Shown piece after piece: positions 26,513 through 35,932 of a stretch of DNA of 64,000 bases. This DNA is from Streptomyces fradiae (lineage in GTDB: Bacteria > Actinomycetota > Actinomycetes > Streptomycetales > Streptomycetaceae), in contig NZ_CP065958.1 in assembly GCF_041270065.1 (NCBI RefSeq), forward strand, positions 6,076,001 through 6,140,000, in the 5' to 3' direction. Numbering within the stretch: position 1 is the first letter of the stretch; every line of letters begins with the position of its first letter. The translations under genes and the position numbers were made by a program. Under the pieces are notes generated by a model that saw only the letters and a program-made list of their open reading frames with translations, did no database searches and was not told where the DNA came from.

Positions 26513-27297
26513 CGGTCGTTACGGTCGGCCGAGCGGACGAGGGTGAACACCGCGCCCTCCGGGTCGGTCACCTGGACCAGCCGCCCCGCCGTGCCCTCGC
26601 GCGGCGGGCGGACCACCTGGCCGCCCAGGTCCACGACCAGCCGGGCGGACGCGTCGACGTCGGCCACCTCGAAGTACGTCATCCAGTGCGCGCCCCGGTC
26701 GCGGGGCAGGGCCGTGCCCACCCCGTGCAGCGAGGCGACCGGGCGTCCGTCGAGGTGGAGGGTCAGATAGTCGAAGTCGGCGGACACCACCGGCTCGACG
26801 TCGTAGTCGAAGACCGTGCCGTAGAACTTGCCGACCGAGGCCGTCTCGTAGGTCAGCAGCTCGTTCCACACCGGCGTCCCGGGCGGTCCGGCCGTCGCCG
26901 TGCCGTGGTGGGCGTCGGCCTGCCAGACCCCGAAGACGGCACCCGCCGGGTCCGCGCAGATCACCAGCCGGCCGGCCTCGCCCGCGTCCAGCGGGCCGAC
27001 CGCGACCGTGCCGCCGCAGCAGCGGATCGTCTCCGCCGTCTCGTCGGCGTCGTCGGTGGCCAGATAGGGAGTCCAGGCGATCGGCAGATGCCGGTCCGGG
27101 GGCAGCTGACCGATCCCGGCCACCTCCCGCCCGTCCAGGAGCGCACGCACATACGGGCCGAGCTGCTGCGGACCCGGCACGAAGTCCCAGTCGAACAGCG
27201 CGGCGTAGAACTCCTGCGTCGCGTCAAGTCCGTGCACCATCAGGCTCACCCAACAGGGCGTACCGGGTGTGCGCCGAGTCGCCTCGGTCATCGTCAC
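26509..27297 (-). CDS. VOC (glyoxalase/bleomycin resistance) family protein, two domains
   Basis: 262 residues made of two repeated VOC modules. Each has a W-x-x-L/E-L start followed by F-Y-x-x-x-F-x-W/Y-D and a closing D-P-x-G-A-V-F. Proteins of this tandem form are common in Streptomyces and are usually annotated as glyoxalase-like or hydroxylase of unknown substrate; metal-binding residues cannot be fixed without alignment. The start is a GTG at 27297 or an ATG at 27291. It lies convergent to the polysialyltransferase-like gene. No pathway context. Confidence 0.85.
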   Translation of the reverse strand: MTMTEATRRTPGTPCWVSLMVHGLDATQEFYAALFDWDFVPGPQQLGPYVRALLDGREVAGIGQLPPDRHLPIAWTPYLATDDADETAETIRCCGGTVAVGPLDAGEAGRLVICADPAGAVFGVWQADAHHGTATAGPPGTPVWNELLTYETASVGKFYGTVFDYDVEPVVSADFDYLTLHLDGRPVASLHGVGTALPRDRGAHWMTYFEVADVDASARLVVDLGGQVVRPPREGTAGRLVQVTDPEGAVFTLVRSADRNDR

Positions 27298-27503
27298 TCT
27301 CTTCTCGCCAGTGGCCGTGCGCGGTGGGCCGTGCGGGCCGTGCGGGGGCCTCCTGGCGGGTCCCTGCCCGCGCGCCGCCCGCCGTACACCTGGACCGGAC
27401 GGCCGTCCCGACCCGATGGTGACACCGCGGGACGGCCCGCGCGCCCCGGACGAATCGGGCGGGTGCCGTCCGTCAGGGGGCGGGCTGCGCGAGGATGGCT
27501 CCC

Positions 27504-28334
27504 ATGAAGCCCATCATCTCCGCAAGCGAACTCGTCAGCGAATCGGCCGGGGCGACGCCGCCGGTCCTCCTGGACGTCCGTTATCTGGCCGTCGGCGGTC
27601 CGCCCGGAAGGCCGGAGTACGAGGCCGGGCACATCCCCGGTGCCGTGTACGTGGACCTGGACGCCGAACTCGCGGGGCCGCCCGGGGCCGGCGGGCGGCA
27701 CCCGCTGCCGGACCTGGCCGCCTTCGGCGCCACGATGCGCCGGGCCGGAGTGTCGGCCGGCACCCCGGTCGTGGTCTACGACGGCGGGCTCGGCTGGGGC
27801 GCGGCCCGCGCCTGGTGGCTGCTGCGCTGGGCCGGGCACCCGAACGTCCGGGTGCTCGACGGCGGCATCGCCGCGTGGACGGGGGAGCTGTCCAAGGACG
27901 TGCCCGCGCCCGCGCCGGGCGACTTCGAGCCGCGCCCGGGCGGCCTCCGGCTGCTCGACGCGGACGGCGCCGCCTCGCTCGCCCGCTCGGGTCTGCTGCT
28001 CGACGCGCGCGCCGCCGAGCGCTACCGGGGCGACGTGGAGCCGATCGACCGGATCGGCGGCCACATCCCGGGTGCCGTCTCGGCCCCCACGATGGAGAAC
28101 GTGGACGGAACCGGGCGCTTCCGCTCCGCCGAGGCCCTGAGGGCACGGTTCGCCGGGCTCGGCGCCGACTCCGCGGGTGAGATCGGCGTCTACTGCGGCT
28201 CCGGCGTCTCCGCCGCCCAGGAAGTGCTGGCCCTGGAGCTCGCGGGCTTCGAGGCCGCGCTCTACGCGGGCTCCTGGTCCGAGTGGTCCGGCGACCCGGC
28301 CCGCCCGGTGGCGACGGGCCCGGACCCGCAGTAG
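27504..28334 (+). CDS. Sulfurtransferase, two rhodanese domains
   Basis: 276 residues. Two rhodanese repeats: the N-terminal inactive copy has L-D-V-R-Y-L and G-H-I-P-G-A-V-Y-V-D, and the C-terminal copy has G-H-I-P-G-A-V-S-A-P and the active loop Y-C-G-S-G-V-S-A with the persulfide Cys. The CGSGV loop points to the 3-mercaptopyruvate sulfurtransferase (SseA) group rather than thiosulfate sulfurtransferase. I placed the start at the ATG at 27504, 9 bases after GAGG; an ATG at 27495 is also possible. The gene converges on sepH with a hairpin between. Confidence 0.92.
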   Translation: MKPIISASELVSESAGATPPVLLDVRYLAVGGPPGRPEYEAGHIPGAVYVDLDAELAGPPGAGGRHPLPDLAAFGATMRRAGVSAGTPVVVYDGGLGWGAARAWWLLRWAGHPNVRVLDGGIAAWTGELSKDVPAPAPGDFEPRPGGLRLLDADGAASLARSGLLLDARAAERYRGDVEPIDRIGGHIPGAVSAPTMENVDGTGRFRSAEALRARFAGLGADSAGEIGVYCGSGVSAAQEVLALELAGFEAALYAGSWSEWSGDPARPVATGPDPQ

Positions 28335-28349
28335 CCGCGGCGGTACGAC

Positions 28350-28385
28350 GAAGGGCCCGCGCCATCACCGTGGCGCGGGTCCTTC
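28350..28385. terminator. Bidirectional hairpin between the sulfurtransferase and sepH
   Basis: A 15-bp stem (28350-28364 with 28371-28385) contains one G.U pair in the plus-strand RNA and has a 6-base loop. It sits between the two convergent stops, so it can serve both genes. Confidence 0.75.
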
Positions 28386-28402
28386 CCCGTACGACAACAG
28401 GG

Positions 28403-29431
28403 TCAGTCCGACGACTGCTTCTTGCGGCGGGTGCCGAAGACGATCTCGTCCCAGCTGGGCACCGCCGCACGCCGGCCGGGGCGGACGCCGTCCGCCTCGG
28501 CCTGCCGGTCGGTGGTGCCGATGAGCCGGTCGCGGTGGCCCGAGACGGCCCGCGGCATCAGGACGTCCGCATAGGCGGAGCCGGCGCCCGCGGAGGCCGC
28601 CGGGGCGGGCGGCTCCTCGGCCTCGACCTCGTCGGAGGGCTCACTGACCGGCTGCTCGGGCACCACCAGGTCGCCGCGGAAGCTCGGCACCGCCTCCAGG
28701 AGGCTGGTGAGCGAGTCGCGCTCCTCCTCCGGCTCGGGAGCCGGGGCGGGCGCGCGGTCGATCTGCCGGTCGAGGGCACGGTCGAGCGGCCGGTCCCGGG
28801 GCAGCCGGGCGATCCGCGGCACGAACGGGAAGCTCGGCTCCGGAACGGCCGCGAGGGTGTCGTCGGTCTCGCCGATCAGCGCCCGCGCCTCGTCGTCCAC
28901 GGCCTGGACGAGCCGCCGCGGCGGGTCGTACGTCCAGCTCGCCGTGTGCACCTCGCCCGCGACCCGGTAGACGAGCAGCACCTCCCAGGTGCCGTCGTCG
29001 CGGCGCCACGAGTCCCACTGCACGGTGTCCTTCTCGGCGCCGCGCAGCAGCAGCCGCTCCTGCACCGCCTCGCCGAGCTGGGGTCCGGTGTTCTCGCCGG
29101 GCCGGCGCACGGGGGTCTTGCGGGCCCGCTCCGCCATGAAGGCGCGCTCGGCCAGCACGGGGCCCTCGAAGCGGCGCACCCGGTCGACGGGGATGCCGGC
29201 GAGCTGCGCGACCTCCTCGGCGGAGGCACCGGCCCGTATCCGGGCCTGGATGTCGCGGGGGCGGAGGTGGCTCTCGACCTCGATCTCGATCTGTCCGAGC
29301 CGGGCGCGGTCGTTGCGGACCGCGGCACGCAGCCGCTCGTCGATCGGAAGTGTGTACTCCGTGTTGTCAGCAGCCTTCAGCACCAGTCGTGTGCCGTCGT
29401 TCGAGACGGCCACGACACGCAGTTCGGGCAT
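28403..29431 (-). CDS. sepH: Septation protein SepH
   Basis: 342 residues. The N-terminal DUF3071 region begins M-P-E-L-R-V-V-A-V-S and contains a helix-turn-helix-like element (A-S-A-E-E-V-A-Q-L-A-G-I-P-V-D-R-V, residues about 70-86). A long acidic, Pro/Glu-rich linker follows, and the protein ends with a basic tail (T-R-R-K-K). This is the SepH architecture known from Streptomyces, where the protein stimulates FtsZ assembly during sporulation septation. The ATG at 29431 is preceded by GGGAGG; the longer frame is discarded. Confidence 0.93.
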   Translation of the reverse strand: MPELRVVAVSNDGTRLVLKAADNTEYTLPIDERLRAAVRNDRARLGQIEIEVESHLRPRDIQARIRAGASAEEVAQLAGIPVDRVRRFEGPVLAERAFMAERARKTPVRRPGENTGPQLGEAVQERLLLRGAEKDTVQWDSWRRDDGTWEVLLVYRVAGEVHTASWTYDPPRRLVQAVDDEARALIGETDDTLAAVPEPSFPFVPRIARLPRDRPLDRALDRQIDRAPAPAPEPEEERDSLTSLLEAVPSFRGDLVVPEQPVSEPSDEVEAEEPPAPAASAGAGSAYADVLMPRAVSGHRDRLIGTTDRQAEADGVRPGRRAAVPSWDEIVFGTRRKKQSSD

Positions 29432-29919
29432 GGGAACCTCCCGGGTGGTGCCTGCCGACGTCACGTGCGTCGCTGCTTCCGCTAGTCGAGTGTGGCCTGC
29501 CCGGGTGCAGCCTGCCACAACCCTGCCGAGTTGCCCGGCGTGTCGGGCATGGACCCTGGAACGCCGTTATGGCACGGTTACCTGAATGCGACGCAGAGTG
29601 ACTGGCGGTCACGCTGTGTCGCGGTGCCCGTGCGGTGCTGCCGTGGCGCCGCCGGTTCGAGTGCCACCTTCGGCCCCCTTCCGTCGATTCCGGACACCCG
29701 TGAGGGAATCCGGACCCAGGGCTCGCCACAGTACTCCATTCGGGCCATCCGGGTGGAGCGGCGCGCCGCCCAACTTCTCGGGCGGCTTCGGAGTTGAGTC
29801 TTCGTGATCCCGGCCCCCGCGTGTCCCTCTTCACAGAAGTGTCGGAAACGGAACTAATCCCTTCGCCCATTTGTCCCTTCTGGGTGCACGCGGGAACGAA
29901 TGAACGAGCTGGGACGGAC
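29432..29919. other. Gene-free stretch between sepH and a membrane protein gene
   Basis: About 490 bases holding the promoters of two divergent genes. Short open frames exist, but their composition is that of Streptomyces non-coding DNA and none has a ribosome site. The part near 29830-29900 is less GC-rich and is a reasonable place for the rightward promoter. I see no RNA gene. Confidence 0.5.
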
Positions 29920-30654
29920 ATGCCCGAAGAGAAGAAGAAACGGTTCGACCTGAGCCTTCCTCAGGTCGCGGGCAGCGCGCTCGCGGCCGTGCTCGCCGCC
30001 AAACTCGCCTCCACGCTCGGTGTCTACGGCACCATCCTCGGCGCGGGTGTGATCAGTGTCATCGCCACCTGCGGCGGCCCGCTCCTCCAGCACCTCTTCA
30101 AGCGCACCGGCGAGCAGGTGCGCGAGGCCGCCGCCCCGGCGAAGCAGCCCAAGGAGCCCCAGCGGTCCCCGCAGCCCCAGCGGCCCCAGGGACCGGGGGA
30201 GTTCGGCGAGCCCACCGTCCACGGCACCCGGATGCGCGGCCGGCGCCGCCCCGCGCTCGCCGCCGCCGCGGTCTTCCTGCTCGCGATGGGCGGCATCACC
30301 GCGTACGAGCTGACCTCCGGTCAGGACCTCGGCGGCACCAAGGGCACCACGACCTTCGGCTCGGCGGTGCGGGGCGGCGACCGGGCCGACGACGGCGGCA
30401 AGGGGGAGGACTCGCCGTCCCCGACGCCCCGGCGGGAGGGCGGTGGTGCCGGGACGCCGACCCCGGACGGTGCGTCAGGCGGTGGCGGGACCGGTACGGC
30501 GACGCCCGATCCGACCGGCACGCCGACCGCCGGCCCGACTCCGACGCCGTCCGGCTCCGTGGAACCCACCGACGGGCCCACGACCACTCCGCCGCCGACC
30601 ACCCCGCCGCCGAGCACCGCGCCCGCGAGCCCGCCGGCGACGGCCGCCGAGTGA
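29920..30654 (+). CDS. Membrane protein with Pro/Thr-rich C-terminal tail, function unknown
   Basis: 244 residues starting M-P-E-E-K-K-K-R-F-D-L-S. A hydrophobic, Ala-rich segment (about residues 15-55) comes first. Then there is a Pro/Gln-rich linker, a clear transmembrane helix near residues 108-128 (A-L-A-A-A-A-V-F-L-L-A-M-G-G) and a long low-complexity Gly/Pro/Thr tail likely outside the membrane. The tail resembles wall-spanning linkers. I do not recognise a functional domain. Confidence 0.75.
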   Translation: MPEEKKKRFDLSLPQVAGSALAAVLAAKLASTLGVYGTILGAGVISVIATCGGPLLQHLFKRTGEQVREAAAPAKQPKEPQRSPQPQRPQGPGEFGEPTVHGTRMRGRRRPALAAAAVFLLAMGGITAYELTSGQDLGGTKGTTTFGSAVRGGDRADDGGKGEDSPSPTPRREGGGAGTPTPDGASGGGGTGTATPDPTGTPTAGPTPTPSGSVEPTDGPTTTPPPTTPPPSTAPASPPATAAE

Positions 30655-30657
30655 CCG

Positions 30658-31998
30658 TCAGTCGCCGAGCACCCGGCGCAGATAGTCGTTGCCGAAGCGC
30701 CGGTCCGGGTCGAGCCGGTCGCGCAGCGCCGTGAACTCGCCGAAGCGCGGATAGGCCTTCTCGAAGTAGGCGGCGTCCCGGGTGTGCACCTTGCCCCAGT
30801 GCGGGCGCCCGCCGTGCCCGGTCATGATCCGCTCCACCGCGGTGAAGTAGGCGCGGTGGGGCGTGCCCTTGTAGAGGTGCACGGCGATGTACGCGGACTC
30901 CCGGTCCGAGGCCGTGGACAGCGCGATGTCGTCGGCGGGCGCCGTCCGCACCTCGACCGGGAAGCTCACCTTCAGCGGCGAGCGCTCGATCATCGCCTTC
31001 AGCTCGCGCAGCGCCGACACGGCCGCCTCACGCGGCAGCGCGTACTCCATCTCCAGGAAGCGCACCCGGCGCGGCGAGGTGTAGACCTTGTACGGGATGT
31101 CCGTGTACGTACGGGCGGACAGCGCCCGGCTGGAGACCTTGGCGAGCGCCGGGATGACCGGCGGCACGGCCCGGCCCAGCGAACAGGCCAGCTGGAAGAC
31201 CCCGTTGGAGAGCAGCTCGTCCTCGACCCAGCCGCTCACCCGGCCCACCGGAGCGGCGGGGCCCGCGCTGCGGTTGTTGCGCTTGGTGTTGCAGTTGTCG
31301 GTGTGCGGGAACCAGTAGAACTCGAAGTGCTCGTTCTCCGCGTGCAGCTGGTGGAACTCCGAGGTGACCCGGTCGAAGGACATCGGCTCCTCGCGCGCGG
31401 TCAGCAGGAAGACCGGCTCCACGGCGAAGGTGAGGGCGGTGACCACGCCGAGCGCGCCGAGACCGATCCGGGCGGCGGCGAAGACCTCGGGGTTCTCGGT
31501 GGCCGAGCAGGTCATCAGGGTGCCGTCGGCGGTGACCAGTTCCATCGCGCGGATCTGCGCGGCGATCGAGGCGGAGTCCCGCCCGGTGCCGTGGGTGCCG
31601 GTCGAGGTGGCGCCGGCCACCGTCTGCTCCATGATGTCGCCCATGTTCGTGAGCGACAGGCCCTCGCGCGCGAGCGCCGTGTTGAGCCGCTTCAGCGGGG
31701 TGCCGGACTCCACGGTCACGGTCATCGCCTCGCGGTCGATCCGGCGGATGCCGCTGAGCAGGTGCGGGCGCACCAGCACCCCGTCGGTGGCGGCGATGGA
31801 GGTGAAGGAGTGGCCGGTGCCGACCGTCTTCACCCGCAGGCCGTCCTCGGCCGCCCTGCGCACGGCGTCGGCGAGCTCCTCGGCCGAGGCCGGGCTCACC
31901 TCCCGCACGGGGCGGGAGGTGACGTTTCCCGCCCAGTTACGCCACGTGCTGCCCGCCGCCCTGGTGCTCCGCCCCGGCTGCGTCGTCGACCTGGTCAA
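30658..31998 (-). CDS. D-arabinono-1,4-lactone oxidase family FAD enzyme
   Basis: About 446 residues. The N-terminal FAD-binding (PCMH-type) domain has V-G-T-G-H-S-F-T-S-I-A and the T-S-T-G-T-H-G-T-G loop that anchors FAD. The C-terminal ALO domain includes W-G-K-V-H near residue 400. The enzyme would oxidise an aldonolactone or a related polyol. The start is difficult: the family begins shortly before W-R-N-W-A-G-N-V and no ATG or GTG fits. A TTG at 31998, just after GGGAGGGG, gives the right length. It overlaps the 3' end of the upstream MFS gene by 62 bp. Confidence 0.87.
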   Translation of the reverse strand: MTRSTTQPGRSTRAAGSTWRNWAGNVTSRPVREVSPASAEELADAVRRAAEDGLRVKTVGTGHSFTSIAATDGVLVRPHLLSGIRRIDREAMTVTVESGTPLKRLNTALAREGLSLTNMGDIMEQTVAGATSTGTHGTGRDSASIAAQIRAMELVTADGTLMTCSATENPEVFAAARIGLGALGVVTALTFAVEPVFLLTAREEPMSFDRVTSEFHQLHAENEHFEFYWFPHTDNCNTKRNNRSAGPAAPVGRVSGWVEDELLSNGVFQLACSLGRAVPPVIPALAKVSSRALSARTYTDIPYKVYTSPRRVRFLEMEYALPREAAVSALRELKAMIERSPLKVSFPVEVRTAPADDIALSTASDRESAYIAVHLYKGTPHRAYFTAVERIMTGHGGRPHWGKVHTRDAAYFEKAYPRFGEFTALRDRLDPDRRFGNDYLRRVLGD

Positions 31999-33199
31999 GC
32001 TGCCCCTCCCGCGTCGGCGCCGGCCTGCGCAGCCGGCGGTGGCCCAGGAGCGCCACGGCGACCGCGAGCGCACCCGACAGGACGGGCACCACGTACCCCG
32101 ACTCCGCCCCCGACGCGTCGACCACCCAGCCGGCGGCCGAGGAGCCCAGCGCCACACCGATCGCGAGCCCGGTTCCCGTCCAGGTCATGCCCTCGGTCAG
32201 CTTGGTGCGCGGTACGTGCGCTTCGACGAGGGCCATCGTGGTCACCATCGTCGGTGCGATGGAGAGGCCCGCGACAAAGAGCGCCACGGCCAGCAACGGC
32301 AGGTTCCCGGCCAGTAGGAGGGGGATCATACTCACGGCCATCGCGCCCACGCCCACGAGCCAGCGCACCGCCGGGTCGCCCTTGACCCGGAGCAGTCCGA
32401 AGACCAGGCCGGCCAGACAGGAGCCCAGCGCGTACACCGCGAGCACCAGGCTGGCGGCCGACTTGTGGCCCTGCTCCTCGGCGAAGGCGACGGTCACCAC
32501 GTCCACCGAGCCGAAGACGGCGCCGGTGGCCACGAAGGCCAGGGCGAGCACCTGGAGGCCGGGGGAGCGCAGCGCCGAGCCGCCGGAGTGGGTCTCGCGC
32601 GGGTGCGGGACCGGCTCGGTGGCGCGCTGCGAGGTCAGCCAGAAGACGCCGGCGGCGAGGAAGGCGCCGGCGAGCAGCGGACCCGCCTCGGGGAACCAGG
32701 TGGTCGACAGGCCGATCGAGATGATCGGTCCGAAGATGAAGCAGATCTCGTCGACGATCGACTCCCACGAGTACGCGGTGTGCAGCCGCTGGGCGTCGCC
32801 GTGGTAGAGCGCCGCCCACCGCGCGCGGGTCATCGCGCCGAGGCTGGGCACGGTGCCGACGAAGGCCGTGAAGACGAACAGGGTCCAGTCCGGAGCGCCG
32901 AACTTCACGCACAGCAGCAGCCCGGCGGCGGCGGTCAGCGAGATCAGGGTGGCCGGGCGCAGCACCGCGCGCTGCCCGTGCCGGTCGACCAGGCGGGAGA
33001 TCCGCGGGCCGAGCGCGGCGGCCGAGAGCGCGAGCGTCGCGGACAGCGCGCCCGCGAGCCCGTACCGCCCGGTGACCTGCGAGATCATGGTCACGATGCC
33101 GATGCCCATCATGGACAGCGGCATCCGGCCGATGAAGCCCGCGACGGAGAAGGCCGTACTGCCGGGGGCCGCGAAGATCGCGCGATAGGGACTGGGCAA
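31937..33199 (-). CDS. MFS transporter
   Basis: 420 residues with about 12 hydrophobic helices, beginning [13 protein letters not shown] from a TTG codon at 33199. The region [11 protein letters not shown] matches a Streptomyces MFS family of unknown substrate. The helix 4-5 R-W-A-A-L motif and D-E-I-C-F-I-F-G-P are visible. Its 3' end overlaps the lactone oxidase gene, so the two are co-transcribed and probably translationally coupled. It could export or import a sugar-derived product. Confidence 0.87.
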   Translation of the reverse strand: MPSPYRAIFAAPGSTAFSVAGFIGRMPLSMMGIGIVTMISQVTGRYGLAGALSATLALSAAALGPRISRLVDRHGQRAVLRPATLISLTAAAGLLLCVKFGAPDWTLFVFTAFVGTVPSLGAMTRARWAALYHGDAQRLHTAYSWESIVDEICFIFGPIISIGLSTTWFPEAGPLLAGAFLAAGVFWLTSQRATEPVPHPRETHSGGSALRSPGLQVLALAFVATGAVFGSVDVVTVAFAEEQGHKSAASLVLAVYALGSCLAGLVFGLLRVKGDPAVRWLVGVGAMAVSMIPLLLAGNLPLLAVALFVAGLSIAPTMVTTMALVEAHVPRTKLTEGMTWTGTGLAIGVALGSSAAGWVVDASGAESGYVVPVLSGALAVAVALLGHRRLRRPAPTREGQLDQVDDAAGAEHQGGGQHVA

Positions 33200-33381
33200 G
33201 GGGATCTCCGGGCTCGGGCAGGCATGCGGGACCGCACGGCGGGGCGCACACGTGTCAATTAATAGCTAAAGCCTACGGCTTTGAAGTCGCCCGGTCACTC
33301 GCTTTTCCGGTCGGGCTTCCGGTCGGTCTTCCCGTCGGGCCGCACCACGGACCGTCAGTGGCGGGTGGCAGGATCGGTGCC

Positions 33382-34509
33382 ATGTCCGACGCGCTCGATC
33401 CCGCCCCGTACGACGCCCTGCTGCTGCTCTCCTTCGGTGGTCCGGAAGGCCCCGACGACGTGGTCCCGTTCCTGGAGAACGTGACCCGCGGCCGCGGCAT
33501 CCCCAAGGAACGCCTCAAGGAAGTGGGGCAGCACTACTTCCTCTTCGGCGGCGTCAGCCCCATCAACGGCCAGAACCGCACCCTGCTCGACGCCCTGCGC
33601 GCGGACTTCGCCGCGTCCGGCCTCGACCTGCCGGTCTACTGGGGCAACCGGAACTGGGCGCCGTACCTCACCGACACCCTGCGCGAGATGATCACCGACG
33701 GACGGCGCCACATCGCCGTCCTCGCCACCAGCGCGTACGCCTCCTACTCCGGCTGCCGGCAGTACCGGGAGAACCTGGCGGACTCGCTCGCCGAGCTGGA
33801 GGCGGAGGGCCTGCCGCTGCCCCGCGTCGACAAGCTCCGGCACTACTTCAACCACCCCGGTTTCGTCCGCCCCATGATCGAGGGCGTGCTCGCCTCCCTC
33901 GCCGAGCTCGACGAGTCCGTGCGGGCCGGCGCCCACCTCGCCTTCACCACCCACTCCATCCCCGACTCCGCCGCCGACACCTCCGGCCCCGTCGGCGGCC
34001 ACGGCGAGGGCGGCGCCTATGTCCGGCAGCACCTCGACGTGGCCCGGCTGATCGCCGACGCGGTCCGCGAGGAGACCGGCGTCGAGCACCCCTGGCGGCT
34101 CGTCTACCAGTCGCGCAGCGGCGCCCCGCACATCCCGTGGCTGGAACCCGACATCTGCGACCACCTGGAGGAGCTGCACGGCGCCGGCGCCCCCGCCGTC
34201 GTGATGGTGCCGATCGGCTTCGTCTCGGACCACATGGAGGTCCTGTACGACCTCGACACCGAGGCCACCGCCAAGGCCGCCGAGCTCGGGCTGCCGGTCC
34301 GGCGCGCGGCCACCGTCGGCGCCGACCCCCGGTTCGCCGCGGCCGTGCGCGAGCTGGTCCTGGAGCGGGCCGCGGGCGAGCGCGGGCAGCGCGTCGAGCG
34401 CTGCGCCCTGGGCGCGCTCGGCGCCTCCCACGACCTGTGCCCGATCGGCTGCTGCCCCGGCCGGGCCGAGCGCCCGGCCGCCGCCGGCGCCGACAGCCCG
34501 TACGCGTGA
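33382..34509 (+). CDS. hemH: Coproporphyrin/protoporphyrin ferrochelatase
   Basis: 375 residues. It inserts Fe2+ into a porphyrin late in heme synthesis; in actinobacteria the substrate is coproporphyrin III. The N-terminal [10 protein letters not shown], the F-T-T-H-S-I-P motif with the catalytic His (near residue 195) and Y-Q-S-R-S-G are all present. The C-terminal cysteines in C-A-L-G-A and D-L-C-P-I-G-C-C match the 2Fe-2S cluster site of actinobacterial enzymes. I chose the ATG at 33382 over an upstream frame start. An inositol-phosphatase family gene follows 25 bp later. Confidence 0.95.
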   Translation: MSDALDPAPYDALLLLSFGGPEGPDDVVPFLENVTRGRGIPKERLKEVGQHYFLFGGVSPINGQNRTLLDALRADFAASGLDLPVYWGNRNWAPYLTDTLREMITDGRRHIAVLATSAYASYSGCRQYRENLADSLAELEAEGLPLPRVDKLRHYFNHPGFVRPMIEGVLASLAELDESVRAGAHLAFTTHSIPDSAADTSGPVGGHGEGGAYVRQHLDVARLIADAVREETGVEHPWRLVYQSRSGAPHIPWLEPDICDHLEELHGAGAPAVVMVPIGFVSDHMEVLYDLDTEATAKAAELGLPVRRAATVGADPRFAAAVRELVLERAAGERGQRVERCALGALGASHDLCPIGCCPGRAERPAAAGADSPYA

Positions 34510-34534
34510 CCCCGACGCCGAAGGAGACCGAGGC

Positions 34535-35335
34535 ATGACCGACCCCCTGCTCACCGAACTGCACGAGCTGGCCCTGGAGGCCGGCCGGCGGGCCGGCGCC
34601 CTGCTGCGCGACGGGCGGCCCGACGACCTGGCGGTCGCCCAGACCAAGACCAGCGCCGTCGACGTGGTCACCGAGATGGACATCGCCGCCGAGAAGCTCA
34701 TCACCGGCTTCCTCACCGAGCACCGCCCGCACGACGGCCTCCTCGGCGAGGAGGGCGCCGCCACCCCCGGCACCAGCGGGGTGCGCTGGGTCATCGACCC
34801 GCTCGACGGCACCGTGAACTATCTCTACGGCCTGCCGACCTGGGGTGTCTCCATCGCCGCCGAGCGGGACGGCGAGACCGTCGTCGGCGTCGTCGAGGTC
34901 CCGATGCGCGGCGAGACCTTCCACGCGACCCTCGGCGGCGGCGCCTGGCTCGGCGACCGGCGTCTCGCCGTCCGGCCCGCGCCCGAACTCGGCCAGGCCC
35001 TGGTCGCGACCGGCTTCGGCTATGTCCAGGCCCGCCGCGACCACCAGGCCGCCGTGGCCCGCGAGCTCCTCCCGCAGGTCCGCGACATCCGCCGCGGCGG
35101 CTCCGCCGCCATCGACCTCTGCGACCTCGCGGCCGGCCGCCTCGACGCGTACTACGAGCGCGGCCTCAACCCCTGGGACCTGGCCGCCGGCGATCTCGTC
35201 GCCCGCGAGGCGGGCGCCCTGACCGGCGGCCGGGCCGGGGAGCGCCCGTCGGGCGAGCTGCTCCTCGCGGCCCCGCAGGGGCTGTTCGGCACGCTGCAGG
35301 AGTTCCTGGAGCGGGCAGGCGCCTGGCACGACTGA
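34535..35335 (+). CDS. Inositol monophosphatase family protein
   Basis: 266 residues with the metal-dependent phosphatase signature: G-E-E-G near 71, W-V-I-D-P-L-D-G-T-V-N-Y near 87-98 and W-D-L-A-A-G near 212. Family members dephosphorylate inositol 1-phosphate, histidinol phosphate or related compounds with Mg2+. The gene is in the hemH transcription unit and ends just before a strong bidirectional hairpin. The substrate is not decided by sequence alone. Confidence 0.92.
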   Translation: MTDPLLTELHELALEAGRRAGALLRDGRPDDLAVAQTKTSAVDVVTEMDIAAEKLITGFLTEHRPHDGLLGEEGAATPGTSGVRWVIDPLDGTVNYLYGLPTWGVSIAAERDGETVVGVVEVPMRGETFHATLGGGAWLGDRRLAVRPAPELGQALVATGFGYVQARRDHQAAVARELLPQVRDIRRGGSAAIDLCDLAAGRLDAYYERGLNPWDLAAGDLVAREAGALTGGRAGERPSGELLLAAPQGLFGTLQEFLERAGAWHD

Positions 35336-35350
35336 GTGACGGCCGTACAC

Positions 35351-35397
35351 ACGTCGGAGGGCCCCCGGAACCGATGGCTCCGGGGGCCCTCCGACGT
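35351..35397. terminator. Strong bidirectional terminator
   Basis: A perfect 19-bp stem (35351-35369 with 35379-35397) and a 9-base loop, between the inositol-phosphatase family gene and the small convergent gene. The arms read ACGTCGGAGGGCCCCCGGA and its complement. This is the strongest hairpin seen in the window. Confidence 0.9.
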
Positions 35398-35408
35398 ATC
35401 CGCGGGGA

Positions 35409-35582
35409 TCAGGCGCAGGCCGCGCCGATCTCCACGCCGTGTTCGGCGGCCAAGCGGTGCAGGTCGTCGAGCTCGGCCTGCTCGACGTCCGCGAGGAAGT
35501 CGTCGCCCGCCTCGCGAGCGCGCGTGAGGTCGGACTGCGTGGCCTTGATCCGGTGCAGCAGTCCTGCGGTGAAAGCGTCCAT
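35409..35582 (-). CDS. Small hypothetical protein, 57 aa
   Basis: A short gene on the minus strand with ATG at 35582 and stop at 35409. The protein begins M-D-A-F-T-A-G-L-L-H-R-I-K-A-T-Q and ends V-E-I-G-A-A-C-A. It is charged, mostly helical by eye, with one Cys near the end. A GAGGGGG run precedes the start, and a strong terminator shared with the convergent phosphatase gene follows the stop. Both support a real transcription unit. I do not know a function; similar short proteins occur in Streptomyces at the position before cutRS. Confidence 0.72.
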   Translation of the reverse strand: MDAFTAGLLHRIKATQSDLTRAREAGDDFLADVEQAELDDLHRLAAEHGVEIGAACA

Positions 35583-35932
35583 CGTGCGCCCCCTCGTCGT
35601 GGGTCGGTGGCACGGGGAGTGCCGGGGGTGGGTGGACCACGCACAGCCACCTCTGGGGGACAGAGAGCGGTAGGTGGCAGGCCACCTACAGGGCGTGATC
35701 GCGGGGTGTGCAGCTGTCCTCCCCAGCCCTTCGCGGACGGAAACCTCAACTGGCCCGCCGAATCAGGTGAATTCTTCGTGCGCCCCGGCGGCCGACCGGT
35801 CGGGCCGGAGCCCCGCAGGGCGCCTTACAGCCGGTTTACGGGCGTTCGGGGCAGGATGGATACGCACAGTCAGTGCGCAGAACCGCCTTGTCCGCGTGCG
35901 GGACCAGGGCGCCCAGGAAAGGACTTACGGAC

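Noticed and set aside
29492..29807. Short plus-strand frames upstream of the Pro/Thr-tailed membrane protein
   Set aside because: No ribosome site, no recognisable motif, and the third-position GC pattern does not fit coding.
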